From Angiostrongylus vasorum (taxonomy: Eukaryota; Nematoda; Chromadorea; Rhabditida; Metastrongylidae), in the NCBI GenBank assembly GCA_018806985.1, contig JADANN010000099.1, forward strand, positions 4,497,501-4,561,500: a DNA stretch of 64,000 bases, read 5' to 3'. Each line of letters starts with the position of its first letter. Positions within the stretch are counted from its first letter, which is position 1. Made by a program: the position numbers and the translations under genes. The notes beneath the pieces were generated by a model, which worked only from the letters and a program-made list of their open reading frames with translations, was not told the origin of the DNA and did no database searches. Shown here one piece after another: positions 12,301 through 19,800 of the stretch.

Positions 12301-14630
12301 AAAGTTCTTAAAACTTAATACGTTCAGCCCTAATCAGAATGTTTTGATAGATTTCAGATTCACTATCGGACATCACCAATTTTCTTCAATGACACAGTAG
12401 ATCCAAACCTCTCCTATTTCTGTCCTAACGGCAAACCCCGTGCAGATTGGTACGTCTCGCAAACTTGTCCTGACGAACACTTAGTAGTTCACACACCGCC
12501 ACTCGTCTTTGATTTAACGAGGGATCCTTTCGAACGCTTTGCACTGGAAGAAAGTCAGCTTGTTCTTGAAGTAAGAAACCATAGTTGTTTGAGCGTCCTA
12601 GTGTGACCTGACATCAGTTACTTTTACAAATACAAATCGAATTATTCGCTTTTAGATGAGAGCTCTTGCTGCTCAAGTTTTTAAGAGAACATCATGAGTC
12701 GTTAGTGCCAGTGCGAAGCCAACTAGGTCATTTCGATCAAAAGGTATTTTTTTCCTTCGATTTTTTTTGCACTAGAATTCACAAAATGACAGACGCACGG
12801 CTATCCTTTGGTTATTTTCAACATATGTTCATAAACTATGCGAACATGGGAGCGAGTATCTCCCTTCTGCACCTGGCTTCATCTCATGACGCAAATGCGT
12901 TGATCATGATAATCATAAAATTAATGGGAGGCTACTGAAGCAGCTGCACCTTTCTCACCTTTCAGTACATTCATTTTCAGTTAGCCACAAACCGTTCTAC
13001 TTAATGTTCTATTGGTGTATTACATTACTAGGCATACTCTTTTGGAGTGCGCTCTATAACACTGTTGTCATTCATCTTGCTAATGTACCGTGCAAATTCT
13101 CAAGGAGAGCTTAAACTAAAGAAAAGAGGCAGCGCTAAATTCTCCATGTATGCTTTATATCGATGCTCGAAAGCTCTTCTGTTTGAGTCATTGTGGCTCC
13201 GAAAAAACGAGGACATCAGAACGTTATTCGAGTAAAGAATCTGATTTTAGCTCATCAATAGAATAATATACCATAAATAGCGTCCATAATTATGATAAAC
13301 TCAAACAAACTCTCACATGTGCACATATACGAAAATAACCTGATGCAACAAAGATGCGGAGTTTACTCATGAATCCACCTACTTCTAAGTGAAAGTATAA
13401 CATGGTCTAGGCATTTAACTTCTCTGCGGCGCGTAATATAGTCTAGGGACTTTCTGGCTAGGGATCTCTCAGCGTGTGTAATCTGTAGTTCGTAGATGTA
13501 CACTTCAGTAAATCTCTTTTGTGAGATATATCTCGTCTACGATATGTGAAACACTAGTTTGTCCATTGATCCATCTCTTCCAGAAGTAATTTTATGAGCT
13601 AAAGTTCACGTCCACTACCTTAATAAGTTTTGTTAATGAAACACTAGAGCCTCAGCAAGGTCGACGTCGGGAAGGTTAACTTCTAATTCGTATGATGTTG
13701 AAATACTGATAGAGTTTGTATTCGAAAATTTCAGCTGACTCCTTGCTGTGATCCTCCAAAATGTGACTGTGACAAACTGAAAAATAGACAGGAAAAGGTA
13801 AAGCTTATCCATATTTGATTGTGGCTTTTCAAAAAATACATCCTTCGAAAGAAAACAAACTCTACGCAGTGCTGTTTCTACTTTTTTTTTGTAGACCTGA
13901 CTAAATCTTGATTTTGCTATATCTCTGTTTTGTCGTCGTGTTGAAGTCAGTTCTAAGTGTATGCTGCTTAAAGTTCTTTACAAAAACTTAATTTGAGCGC
14001 AACTATGAAGACACTACAACTTTCTCCCTTAGAGTAGAACTCAACAATAGTTTCTGCAAAGTTCTTACTTTCTTGGATACTTGGACAATCCATCCTTGGT
14101 TATGTGGGCCCCAGCATGATCTCCATTCTTCGGAGTTCTGCTGGCTTAGCTATTGTGTTTTTCCTGCAGTCCCGAGGTCAACCTAGCCATGGCCTGCCCC
14201 CAGGTCGTCACCACCACAGGCAGTCGCAGCCCTTACGGATTAGAAGGAGATTTTTCACCACGCAACCAGTTTGACACCAAGACGGTGGTCGATCCTGGTA
14301 ATGGAATACTTTTATCTAGGCTATCTGATGGAAAAGTCGGACCCCTTCTCAGCTTGGGAGACCCTGCCGGGGATGAATCCCCCCGCTGTACATCGCAATC
14401 CGGCATCCAGGAACACCTCCCAGCTACGATGAGGCGGTAAACCGTTGGAAGGTTCTACAGACTTCAATTAATACAAATACCTAAATTTTTTCCAGGTCAC
14501 AAAACTATTCTATCTATTTGGTCAGGAAAAAGTGTATTTTGAAGCTGTAATTTACGCTACCGTAAAAACCCACCGTCCAGCTCACCAGCGACATAGTGAT
14601 ATACAGTCTTTCACCAAATATTCCTATTAA
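423..14630 (+). CDS. Type-I sulfatase gene (arylsulfatase/steryl-sulfatase family), 5' end outside window
   Basis: Hydrolyses sulfate esters, probably in the secretory pathway or lysosome. I assemble eleven exons whose GT-AG boundaries and phases all agree: 423-564, 1685-1798, 2031-2179, 5615-5758, 5861-5957, 6335-6499, 7994-8145, 12002-12148, 12358-12570, 12663-12743, 13735-13797, plus a probable last exon 14496-14630. They give about 490 residues before the last exon; family members have 500-580. Visible active-site residues are the formylglycine motif SMCSPSR (exon 423), GKWHLG with catalytic Lys and His (2031), the His of PQVHSTQF (5861), the metal Asp of SDHGPH (6335) and the Lys of [10 protein letters not shown] (7994). 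The N-terminal Asp-Asp metal ligands and the signal peptide are missing, so at least one exon lies upstream. No frameshift or in-frame stop is seen. The closest relatives I can name are the C. elegans sul-2/sul-3 type enzymes; which one, and the substrate, I cannot tell. Long introns are filled with repeats. Confidence 0.9.
565..1684 (+). other. Sulfatase intron, nothing recognised
   Basis: AT-rich intron sequence between the formylglycine exon and the next; I see no repeat family or domain. Confidence 0.6.
1685..1798 (+). CDS. Sulfatase exon (GRLPIRLG ... MAEMLKQAG)
   Basis: Acceptor gccag, donor gtagtg. Continues the split Gly codon after AAFMTG. Encodes [12 protein letters not shown] and [18 protein letters not shown], the standard sulfatase stretch between the formylglycine site and the catalytic Lys/His. 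Confidence 0.9.
2031..2179 (+). CDS. Sulfatase exon with GKWHLG catalytic Lys/His
   Basis: Acceptor ttaag, donor gtgtga. Encodes [13 protein letters not shown], then [19 protein letters not shown]. The Lys and His of GKWHLG contact the sulfate group. Ends in phase 0, as the next exon requires. Confidence 0.92.
2400..2640 (-). mobile_element. S4 SINE copy in sulfatase intron
   Basis: attgtgcagatcccagcact, then agcatcactaccactctccc (head complement). Diverged, middle shortened. Confidence 0.6.
2915..3290. mobile_element. Fold-back repeat with hammerhead-like remnants, in sulfatase intron
   Basis: Left arm TTATTCAACTGACGTTTCAA (about 2941-2960) faces right arm AAAACGTCAGCCGAATAAAG (about 3238-3257). 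The right arm (3212-3250) has GGCT, GTGAGA, AAAAC, GTC, AGCC, a decayed hammerhead layout. Confidence 0.5.
3570..3890. repeat. S1 palindromic repeat copy
   Basis: ctatgcctttctctcagcct centre; right arm B box GTGGTTCGAGGCC; ends caataggcagtaaatg. Confidence 0.55.
4250..4580. repeat. S1 repeat copy (left arm best kept)
   Basis: tttttatttgttgcttagtc, gcagggtattatgtgaattg, gcgttcaccaccgtaccaac, cttgtttcgcctttctctca. A second tttttatttgctgcctaata follows at 4566. Confidence 0.6.
4830..5150 (-). mobile_element. S4 SINE copy, diverged, in sulfatase intron
   Basis: cagagcatcttcaattcgat, ggcttctgcttgaggatttt, agggatgagaggcttagttg follow the S4 order. Confidence 0.5.
5615..5758 (+). CDS. Sulfatase exon ([19 protein letters not shown])
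   Basis: Acceptor ttttttacag, donor gtgggt, phase 0 at both ends (48 codons). Encodes [15 protein letters not shown] and [11 protein letters not shown], the segment preceding the second catalytic His strand. Confidence 0.88.
5861..5957 (+). CDS. Sulfatase exon with [16 protein letters not shown]
   Basis: Acceptor atttaag, donor gtgcgt; only a 102-nt intron separates it from the previous exon. The His in PQVHSTQF corresponds to the conserved catalytic His (His229 in arylsulfatase A). Confidence 0.9.
6335..6499 (+). CDS. Sulfatase exon with SDHGPH metal site
   Basis: Acceptor ttaaag, donor gtatta. Encodes [18 protein letters not shown], then [15 protein letters not shown] and GGSTAGLRG. The Asp of SDHGPH is a calcium ligand; the neighbouring ligand is His rather than the more usual Asn or Gln. 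Confidence 0.92.
6690..7030 (-). mobile_element. Penelope-like 3'-end fragment in a sulfatase intron
   Basis: About 340 bp closely matching 58485-58790 (cgcacaagctgacgtttcgg; ccaagatttcaatcacattg; cgcgtgattatcacgaattc). Contains only non-coding 3' sequence and a ruined hammerhead motif (6726-6762). Confidence 0.8.
7540..7880 (+). mobile_element. S4 SINE copy in sulfatase intron
   Basis: gtgctggttcgacgttgccc (B box), agcttggtaccagacttatt, ccaaggactccaggagaatc in S4 order. Confidence 0.55.
7994..8145 (+). CDS. Sulfatase exon with [11 protein letters not shown]ys
   Basis: Acceptor gcttcag, donor gtaaga, ends in phase 0. Encodes [18 protein letters not shown], the second sulfate-binding Lys region, then [14 protein letters not shown]. 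Confidence 0.9.
8299..8566 (-). mobile_element. S2 SINE copy
   Basis: Body in reverse (gatcaattactgaaggatgc; tggcctaccgatgtatggag) and a weak tRNA head. Lies in a sulfatase intron. Confidence 0.7.
8636..9010 (-). mobile_element. S3 copy beside (TA)n in sulfatase intron
   Basis: atacttggatacttagacgt to aggataaggaggcaaactgt. A shorter inverted S3 copy follows after the TA run. Confidence 0.78.
9017..9064. repeat. (TA)24 microsatellite
   Basis: Uninterrupted TA run between two inverted S3 copies; a likely loop or recombination point. Confidence 0.95.
9070..9298 (+). mobile_element. S3 copy, inverted partner of 8636-9010
   Basis: aggatccgccaccgtcttgg to gtacgggccgcccaagtgtc. (TA)n runs lie on both sides. 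Confidence 0.78.
9305..9350. repeat. (TA)n microsatellite
   Basis: TA run with one TG interruption, just after the inverted S3 copy. Confidence 0.95.
9835..9945 (-). mobile_element. tRNA-like SINE head remnant
   Basis: Minus: GTGGCCTAAGTGGTACAGTG (A-box-like) and CTAGTTCGAATTTGG (B box). No body recognised. Confidence 0.4.
10240..10440 (+). mobile_element. S4-like SINE tail remnant
   Basis: ccaaggattccaggggagat and gttcgtaaagaagactaaaa follow the S4 tail order. Confidence 0.4.
10579..10915. mobile_element. Fold-back repeat with hammerhead-like ends
   Basis: Ends are ~100-bp inverted repeats: ACATGATTGAGCTAACACGT at the left and its near complement at the right, continuing into TTGGTACAAAAC. 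Near each inner end sits a hammerhead-like segment (10642-10682 minus: CTCTGAAGA, GGGCG, GGAAAGGTC; 10812-10852 plus: GGCGCCGAAGCGTTAGCC). No coding sequence. Confidence 0.65.
10642..10682 (-). ncRNA. Hammerhead-like motif in fold-back repeat
   Basis: Minus strand: CTCTGAAGA, GGGCGAAGGCGCG, GAAAGGTCAACC. CUGAAGA and GAAA are kept; helix II is imperfect. Confidence 0.4.
11325..11560 (+). mobile_element. S4 SINE copy in sulfatase intron
   Basis: Head GGGTAGTGCAGTGGTAGTGA, B box CTAGTTCGACCTTG, body ggaactggtaccaaactttt. Confidence 0.65.
12002..12148 (+). CDS. Sulfatase exon ([17 protein letters not shown])
   Basis: Acceptor tattctag, donor gtcggg, 49 codons in phase 0. [14 protein letters not shown] and [12 protein letters not shown] match the C-terminal subdomain. 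It follows a 3.9-kb repeat-packed intron. Confidence 0.88.
12358..12570 (+). CDS. Sulfatase exon, C-terminal subdomain
   Basis: Acceptor atttcag, donor gtaaga, 71 codons in phase 0. Encodes [29 protein letters not shown] and [16 protein letters not shown], typical of arylsulfatase A/steryl-sulfatase C-termini with conserved Cys. Confidence 0.92.
12663..12743 (+). CDS. Sulfatase exon ([13 protein letters not shown]), shifted acceptor
   Basis: Encodes [17 protein letters not shown] and [10 protein letters not shown], then donor gtattt. The strongest acceptor, ttttag ending at 12655, would put an in-frame TGA (12657-12659) into this reading and break the phase. The AG ending at 12662 restores phase 0, so I place the start there. 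Confidence 0.75.
12744..13734 (+). other. Sulfatase intron, nothing recognised
   Basis: AT-rich; open frames here are short and lack splice context or motifs. Confidence 0.6.
13735..13797 (+). CDS. Sulfatase exon, Cys-rich tail ([14 protein letters not shown])
   Basis: Acceptor atttcag, donor gtaaag, 21 codons in phase 0. The CC...C.C cluster is the usual cysteine-rich end of arylsulfatases. If the donor were not used, reading continues six codons to TGA at 13816. Confidence 0.82.
14068..14455 (-). mobile_element. S3 copy in the last sulfatase intron
   Basis: actttcttggatacttggac to ggcggtaaaccgttggaagg; full length. Confidence 0.78.
14496..14630 (+). CDS. Probable last exon of the sulfatase gene
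   Basis: A strong acceptor (aattttttccag, ending 14495) opens a phase-0 frame of 44 codons beginning [12 protein letters not shown] and ending at TAA 14628-14630, with an ATTAAA overlapping the stop. Phase fits the exon at 13735, and the S3 repeat lies wholly in the intron. No family motif supports this variable tail, so it is only likely. Confidence 0.45.
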   Translation, partial: VTKLFYLFGQEKVYFEAVIYATVKTHRPAHQRHSDIQSFTKYSY

Positions 14631-15161
14631 AGAATTTTACGCTTCGATAGGTTCATTTATGCCCATTCAGGAAACACGAGATCCGATAACAGTACCCGGA
14701 TCAGCCGTCGAAATTCTAGATCTGTCAATATAGGAACGCGAAGATAATGTCTATTAATGAACCAAATCTCATTGTGCCGTTGATGACACCGATAGTCAGG
14801 ATTCGTCTGATTTGCTTACTTTTTCATTAGTTCCACCGACCGACCTTTCGCTGGTGATCTCGACATTTTATAGTTTTATTCTGTCTATAAGTGTTCCATC
14901 GTTTTTCTTCACGTTGACGAAATCGCGAAAAACAATGGTCGATTTTCCAATCGAGACTTGAACAGATGCAATCGGCTAAGACAGATGTGTGTATATCTAG
15001 CGATGCAGTCCGTTCCTTCGTTACCTTTCTTTGACCTGGTAATTGATTCAATCTGTGTTGTGCGCTGTGATTTTTGCATGAATTCGTTGCAATAAAAACT
15101 ATTTATGCACAACAATTCCAAACTCTAGACAAATTGCAAGGAAAGAATAAATGAATTACAC

Positions 15162-15282
15162 TGCCAGCGGTCCAGCAATAAGAATTTGTTGCTCCACTGA
15201 CTTCTAAAAAGTGCTTTACGTAATTTTCGAAGGCGATGTTTAGCTGGAAGCACTGAGAGGCTTCAATGCTACATGCTTCGTT
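15162..15282 (-). CDS. Candidate exon with paired Cys, unknown
   Basis: Acceptor ggggcag, donor gtgtaa. Open frame NEACSIEASQCFQLN, then FENYVKHFLEVSGATNSYCW. Three Cys and no low-complexity sequence suggest a secreted nematode protein. It could pair with an in-phase leader-like segment at 16462-16578 (MLFWVAFLLAWFYPLAENG), which starts 165 nt below the smoc-1-like stop. I recognise no family. Confidence 0.3.
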
Positions 15283-15368
15283 CTGCCCCGTAAAAATGAA
15301 CTTTAGTTCAGAGTCAAAGCTTTGCTTCAACCGAACTTCGACATGTTCTGTTCATTAGTCAAATGTTT

Positions 15369-15480
15369 CAACTAGAAATCGTATTTTTTGGTATTGCTAA
15401 ATTCCATACCATATTTGGAAAAGAAACCCTAAGATGTCATCTCATCTGGTTTTTAAATGTTTCGGCATGCAAGTAAACCA
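15369..15480 (+). repeat. ~113-bp direct repeat, left copy
   Basis: From aactagaaatcgtatttttt to gcatgcaagtaaaccataaa; recurs at 15729-15845 on the far side of an S2 SINE at about 80% identity by eye. Confidence 0.75.
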
Positions 15481-15483
15481 TAA

Positions 15484-15729
15484 AGGATAAAGGATAAATC
15501 TGTCGGCGTCGACCATTCGCTGAGGGATGCTCTATGCATTGGACTTCACTAAGCATCGTTGGAGGTGACTGAATGCATATCTGGCCTTTTACAATAACTT
15601 GTGGTGGCCTACCCATGTATCGAGCCTGTGCTGCTATCCTCCCAAACAAGTCTGGTACCAATTTGCCGACGCCGTAGGGATGGAAGGCTTGGTAAGCCAT
15701 GGGCGTGGGGATCGACCTCACGTGTTTAA
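15484..15729 (-). mobile_element. S2 SINE copy flanked by ~113-bp direct repeats
   Basis: Tail ataaaggataaaggataaat; body to the B-box region (gggatcgacctcacgtg), A box missing. Flanking repeats are listed separately. Confidence 0.75.
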
Positions 15730-15845
15730 CTAGGAATCGTACTTATTGGTATTGCTAAATTCTATACCATAATTTGGGGGGACAAGCCCTAAAATGTCAT
15801 CTCACCTGGTTTTCTAAATATGTTAGCATATGAGTAAGCCATAGT
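15729..15845 (+). repeat. ~113-bp direct repeat, right copy
   Basis: From aactaggaatcgtacttatt to catatgagtaagccatagtg; partner of 15369-15480. Confidence 0.75.
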
Positions 15846-16461
15846 GTTTTACATTACTGTAATATTTTCCTATTTAACAAACCACATCGTCCATTAAGAG
15901 ATATTTGATTTTAATAGACAAAAAAGAACGGCTTCGTTACCAGACACTTGCTCAGATTGAGAAACATCCGTCTACGATGCCCTACCAAAACTATGTCAGG
16001 CAAACTATTTTTGCCTAGGGCATAAAAAAAGAATACCGTGATTACTGTGCCTTAAAAAAAGAACTGCTACCTCAAATGTCGTTGAGTTGGTACGAAAAAA
16101 CCATTTCAGACTTTTACTATTAATCACTTCTGCGTTTGCACTAAAAAATTCAAGGTTTTGGTGCAACAGTATAATCCCGATTTAAAGAAATCCACATCAC
16201 AACGATTAACGGTGTTTTAACCTGTCCTAGAAGAGCGACAATAGCATTCGGATCACTACACCGTGTGAAGTTACACATGAACAGAATGACAAGAAGTTTT
16301 ATTAACAAGATGAGCTAGAAGCCAGAAAACCATCTACAAGATCTGATTCTCTCACGATAATCTTAAATGGCCTTATTCATTACACAACATGGATATTTTC
16401 CTATGAAATAGTGCCTAATGATGAATGAGCTCTCCACACATGGTCGGTGTGGTTCGTTTAC

Positions 16462-16578
16462 AAAACAGTACAAAGAGTAAAAACTCCTTCGATAACCATA
16501 TTTAGCGAATGACATTTTCCTCCCATTTTCCGCCAAGGGATAAAACCATGCCAATAGAAATGCAACCCAAAATAACAT
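16462..16578 (-). CDS. Possible leader exon just below the smoc-1-like stop
   Basis: ATG at 16578 gives MLFWVAFLLAWFYPLAENG, a plausible secretory leader, and runs in phase 0 to donor gtaaac at 16462. An overlapping frame from 16633 is also open. Close spacing behind smoc-1 on the same strand would fit a nematode operon, but no family or clear poly(A)/SL2 signal was seen. Confidence 0.22.
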
Positions 16579-16743
16579 TGAGAGTCAGATGACAAAGGAT
16601 TTTCATGCATCCAATGCGTATTCAAGCAGTCTGACATCTTCTAAGTTGTAAAATTTTGCTTTTCTCAAGATAACCACTTGCTATTAAATTTTTTGGACAA
16701 ATTTTTAACAGATAACACAATTACCTAGACATTCACACACAAA

Positions 16744-16814
16744 TCAATCTGCCTTTAAAATGTATAAGAAAGGATTCAATTGCTCTGGGCGAACAGCCGG
16801 CGTCTTGGAATCAA
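16744..16814 (-). CDS. smoc-1: smoc-1-like last exon and stop
   Basis: Acceptor ttatttcag. Encodes DSKTPAVRPEQLNPFLYI and LKAD, then TGA (16744-16746). A short NPFL..LKAD-type tail after the EF-hands fits SMOC proteins. Confidence 0.85.
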
Positions 16815-19800
16815 CTGAAATAATTGAAAACCAAGCTCTAATGGCTAGTTTACTGTAGTATTTATAACTAGGAAAGTAAAACTTATGATTTCCCTCCTAT
16901 TCCTTAAAAATACTTTAGGAATGAACATGACCCTTGAGGAGAACGACCTAACTGACGGCGGGGCAGTACGCGAAATACAACCACAACGATGTTGAGATAT
17001 TTGCAAAACTCCGCTGGAGGGTGATTGCTGATGGCGGTGATCGATAGAAACTAGCTGAAAGACAGGCGAAACTAAGGACCCGCATGGTGTGGTGGCGAAC
17101 GCGTTAGTCCCCGGATAGGACCTAATTGACATTTTGAACAATATTGACATACTAGATGATGCATGAAGTTGTGTGGTAAAGCATCAACTACCTCCGAAAA
17201 AAATCATTGCATGATGATTTTTGCGGCAAAAAGGCATAAAGGAGATTTTTCTACAAGTCTTCAGTTTCCTCATTAGCGTAGAACAAATAGAATGATAGAT
17301 AGCGCTGAGAATCCCTGCGGCGTTAGATGGATGATACCGCAGTAAATTTAAGGAGACAAATTCATCCAGCCAGTTCCAATTAATTCTGAAGCCTGTCTGT
17401 TTGAATGGAGCATACTATCATGTTTTGAGCTAGAATAAAAAAAGTGGGACGAGAGAATTTGTGATAAGTGAAAAGCCCTTACTTGGAATGAGGCAATTCT
17501 TCCATTCATCTGTAGTTAATCGACTATTCGAGTCAGTGTCGCAAGTCTTGAATAAATTCCTCGAACAATGCTTCACTTTTTTCCACTGAATGATTGCGTT
17601 TTTGTAAGGCTTCCATTCATTTCGCTCCAAAACCTTAAATTGATAATAACTGAGTTTCATGGCATCAGACAGCACGTTTACACGTAGTATTAACCAAAAA
17701 GCTGTCGGGATTTGAGCAATGTCTCTGTGGATATGATCTTGAGTTAGACAGCACCTCCGTCTTCCTTCTAGAACAGTCATGGAGCTTCGGCTCAAGGCAA
17801 TTTAGTATAATCCCGCTGTTAATACCATTCACTCGGTCACATGTTTTAGTTAAATTACGTGCAAGACACAATCTCCACACTCTTAAGCACATCTACCCGT
17901 GTACATGAGCTGTATACAAGTATAAGACGACGTACTCCAATTTGCAAGACGGACCTGCTTCAACGATCAAAAATCAAAGATGCCGTTCTGTACGCCGAAC
18001 AGTCGAAGATAGGGTGGGCCGGACACGTAATGCGTATGAACGACAACCGATGGACAAGAGCCGTTAGTGACTGGATTCCTCGGGATGTTAAACGCACTGC
18101 AGGAAGACCAACGACTCGATGGTCAGAGTTCTTCACGAAGAGCCTAGAAGAAAGACATGATGGTCGACGAGTCCCCTAGAGCGAGCAGAAGCCACTGGGC
18201 TGCTCTTGCACGCGACAGGGGAAAAATGGAAGATTTACTGGCGCCTGCTCGAGTCACTTAACGATCAACGGGACTACAGTTGATACAGGTGATACAGGTG
18301 ATACTCCAGTTTTGCACTAGTTAATGGACGCATTGGGAAAGCTTATAAAAGGCGTCTATTTGACCGTAATACCAATGCCTTTCAGCAAACAAATAAATGA
18401 TTCTCTATGGGACAATTAAAAAGTGTCCTTTACTTTCCTACAAATATAACATATACAACACAACGGTAGTTGACGTTTCCGCGGTATCGCCTTTTTCAGA
18501 GCCTGGAAGGGTACACTAATATGTAATTTACTAGCTCAAACGATTCAACAACGCAAACAGAAAGATGGAAATATGAACAATAATTACACGATCACTGGCT
18601 TCTCTAAAAACCCACCGTTTTTCATCTGCCTTCCAGCGAAGTTGTACAGCCGCATAGAGTCGCATATGGTTGATTGCTGTACCACCCCACATCAAAAATC
18701 AGTTCTGAGATACGGAACTAAAACATGCGTTATCTCAGTGCATTCTTCCCTACTATTCATTTTCGGATTTTTGGAATTTATCCGAAAAGCCTAGAGAAAT
18801 TTGCGCGTTGGTGTTTTAGTCCCCGTGCGATGGTAGCGGCTTTTACATCAAAGTCTTCTCCGCTATGTTTTTGTATCCTATGCGTGCCTAGTGGCGTGCC
18901 TTGTTTTGATTTTCGTTTGCCACCGAGGTGTTCTTTTATGCGGATACATAGAAGTCTGCCCATTTCGCCGATATATTCGTCTCCGAAAGTACTACAAGAA
19001 ATCAGGTATATCGTACCTGAACTCATGCAGATCACCGTCTCTGCCGTAAGGGCAAAAGTACGCAATTTGGAGTTTCACATAGACGGTCATACAGACGGTT
19101 ACGAACTGACGATAAACAGGATTTTGTTTTGGCCAAACCCTCCGTCATGGGGAGTCGCTGTCCTTCTAGACATATCTCATGGAGTGGCTATTTCGTAGCC
19201 ATTGGAGATGGCTATTTCCCGAACCAAGTTGTGCGATTCTTCCTTTAGTTCCCTACTTGTGCACAGAGAGGTGGCTGTTCGAAACATGTTTCTCACGAGC
19301 GCCCTCTTCGTGTGTGAAGGGTGGGAAGAAAGGAAATGAGACGAGGATGTTCTTGTTACCTGGTTTTCGGTACCACTTTGTCATGTAACCGCTACTTGAT
19401 AGGTTTATCTGAACGTTTAGAAACGGAAGCCAGTTTTTTCTCGGTTTCTCCCGGATGAACTTAATGTACTCAGACCGCTCGTTCAATAATTCGAAGCATT
19501 TGTCCATCTCCTCTTGCCCAGAGAAGATAACAAAACAATCATCTATGTACCTGCAGTGGCGGCCGCAGACCGAGAACGGGGGATTCTACTTTAGACATAA
19601 ACGCAATGGTAAGGCTTGGTGCCAGTCGCTGTCCGATTGCCAACCCCCTTATTTGCGCGAAATATTTCTCAGACCACCTGAAAATCGAGCAGTTTAGGCA
19701 CTCCTTTAAGAGAGCCATAACTGCTGGATGGACAAGCCATGCATATTTATTCTTCCTTCATGTTTAAGAAGAAGTTCGACCATGGCTTGCATTGCAGAGT

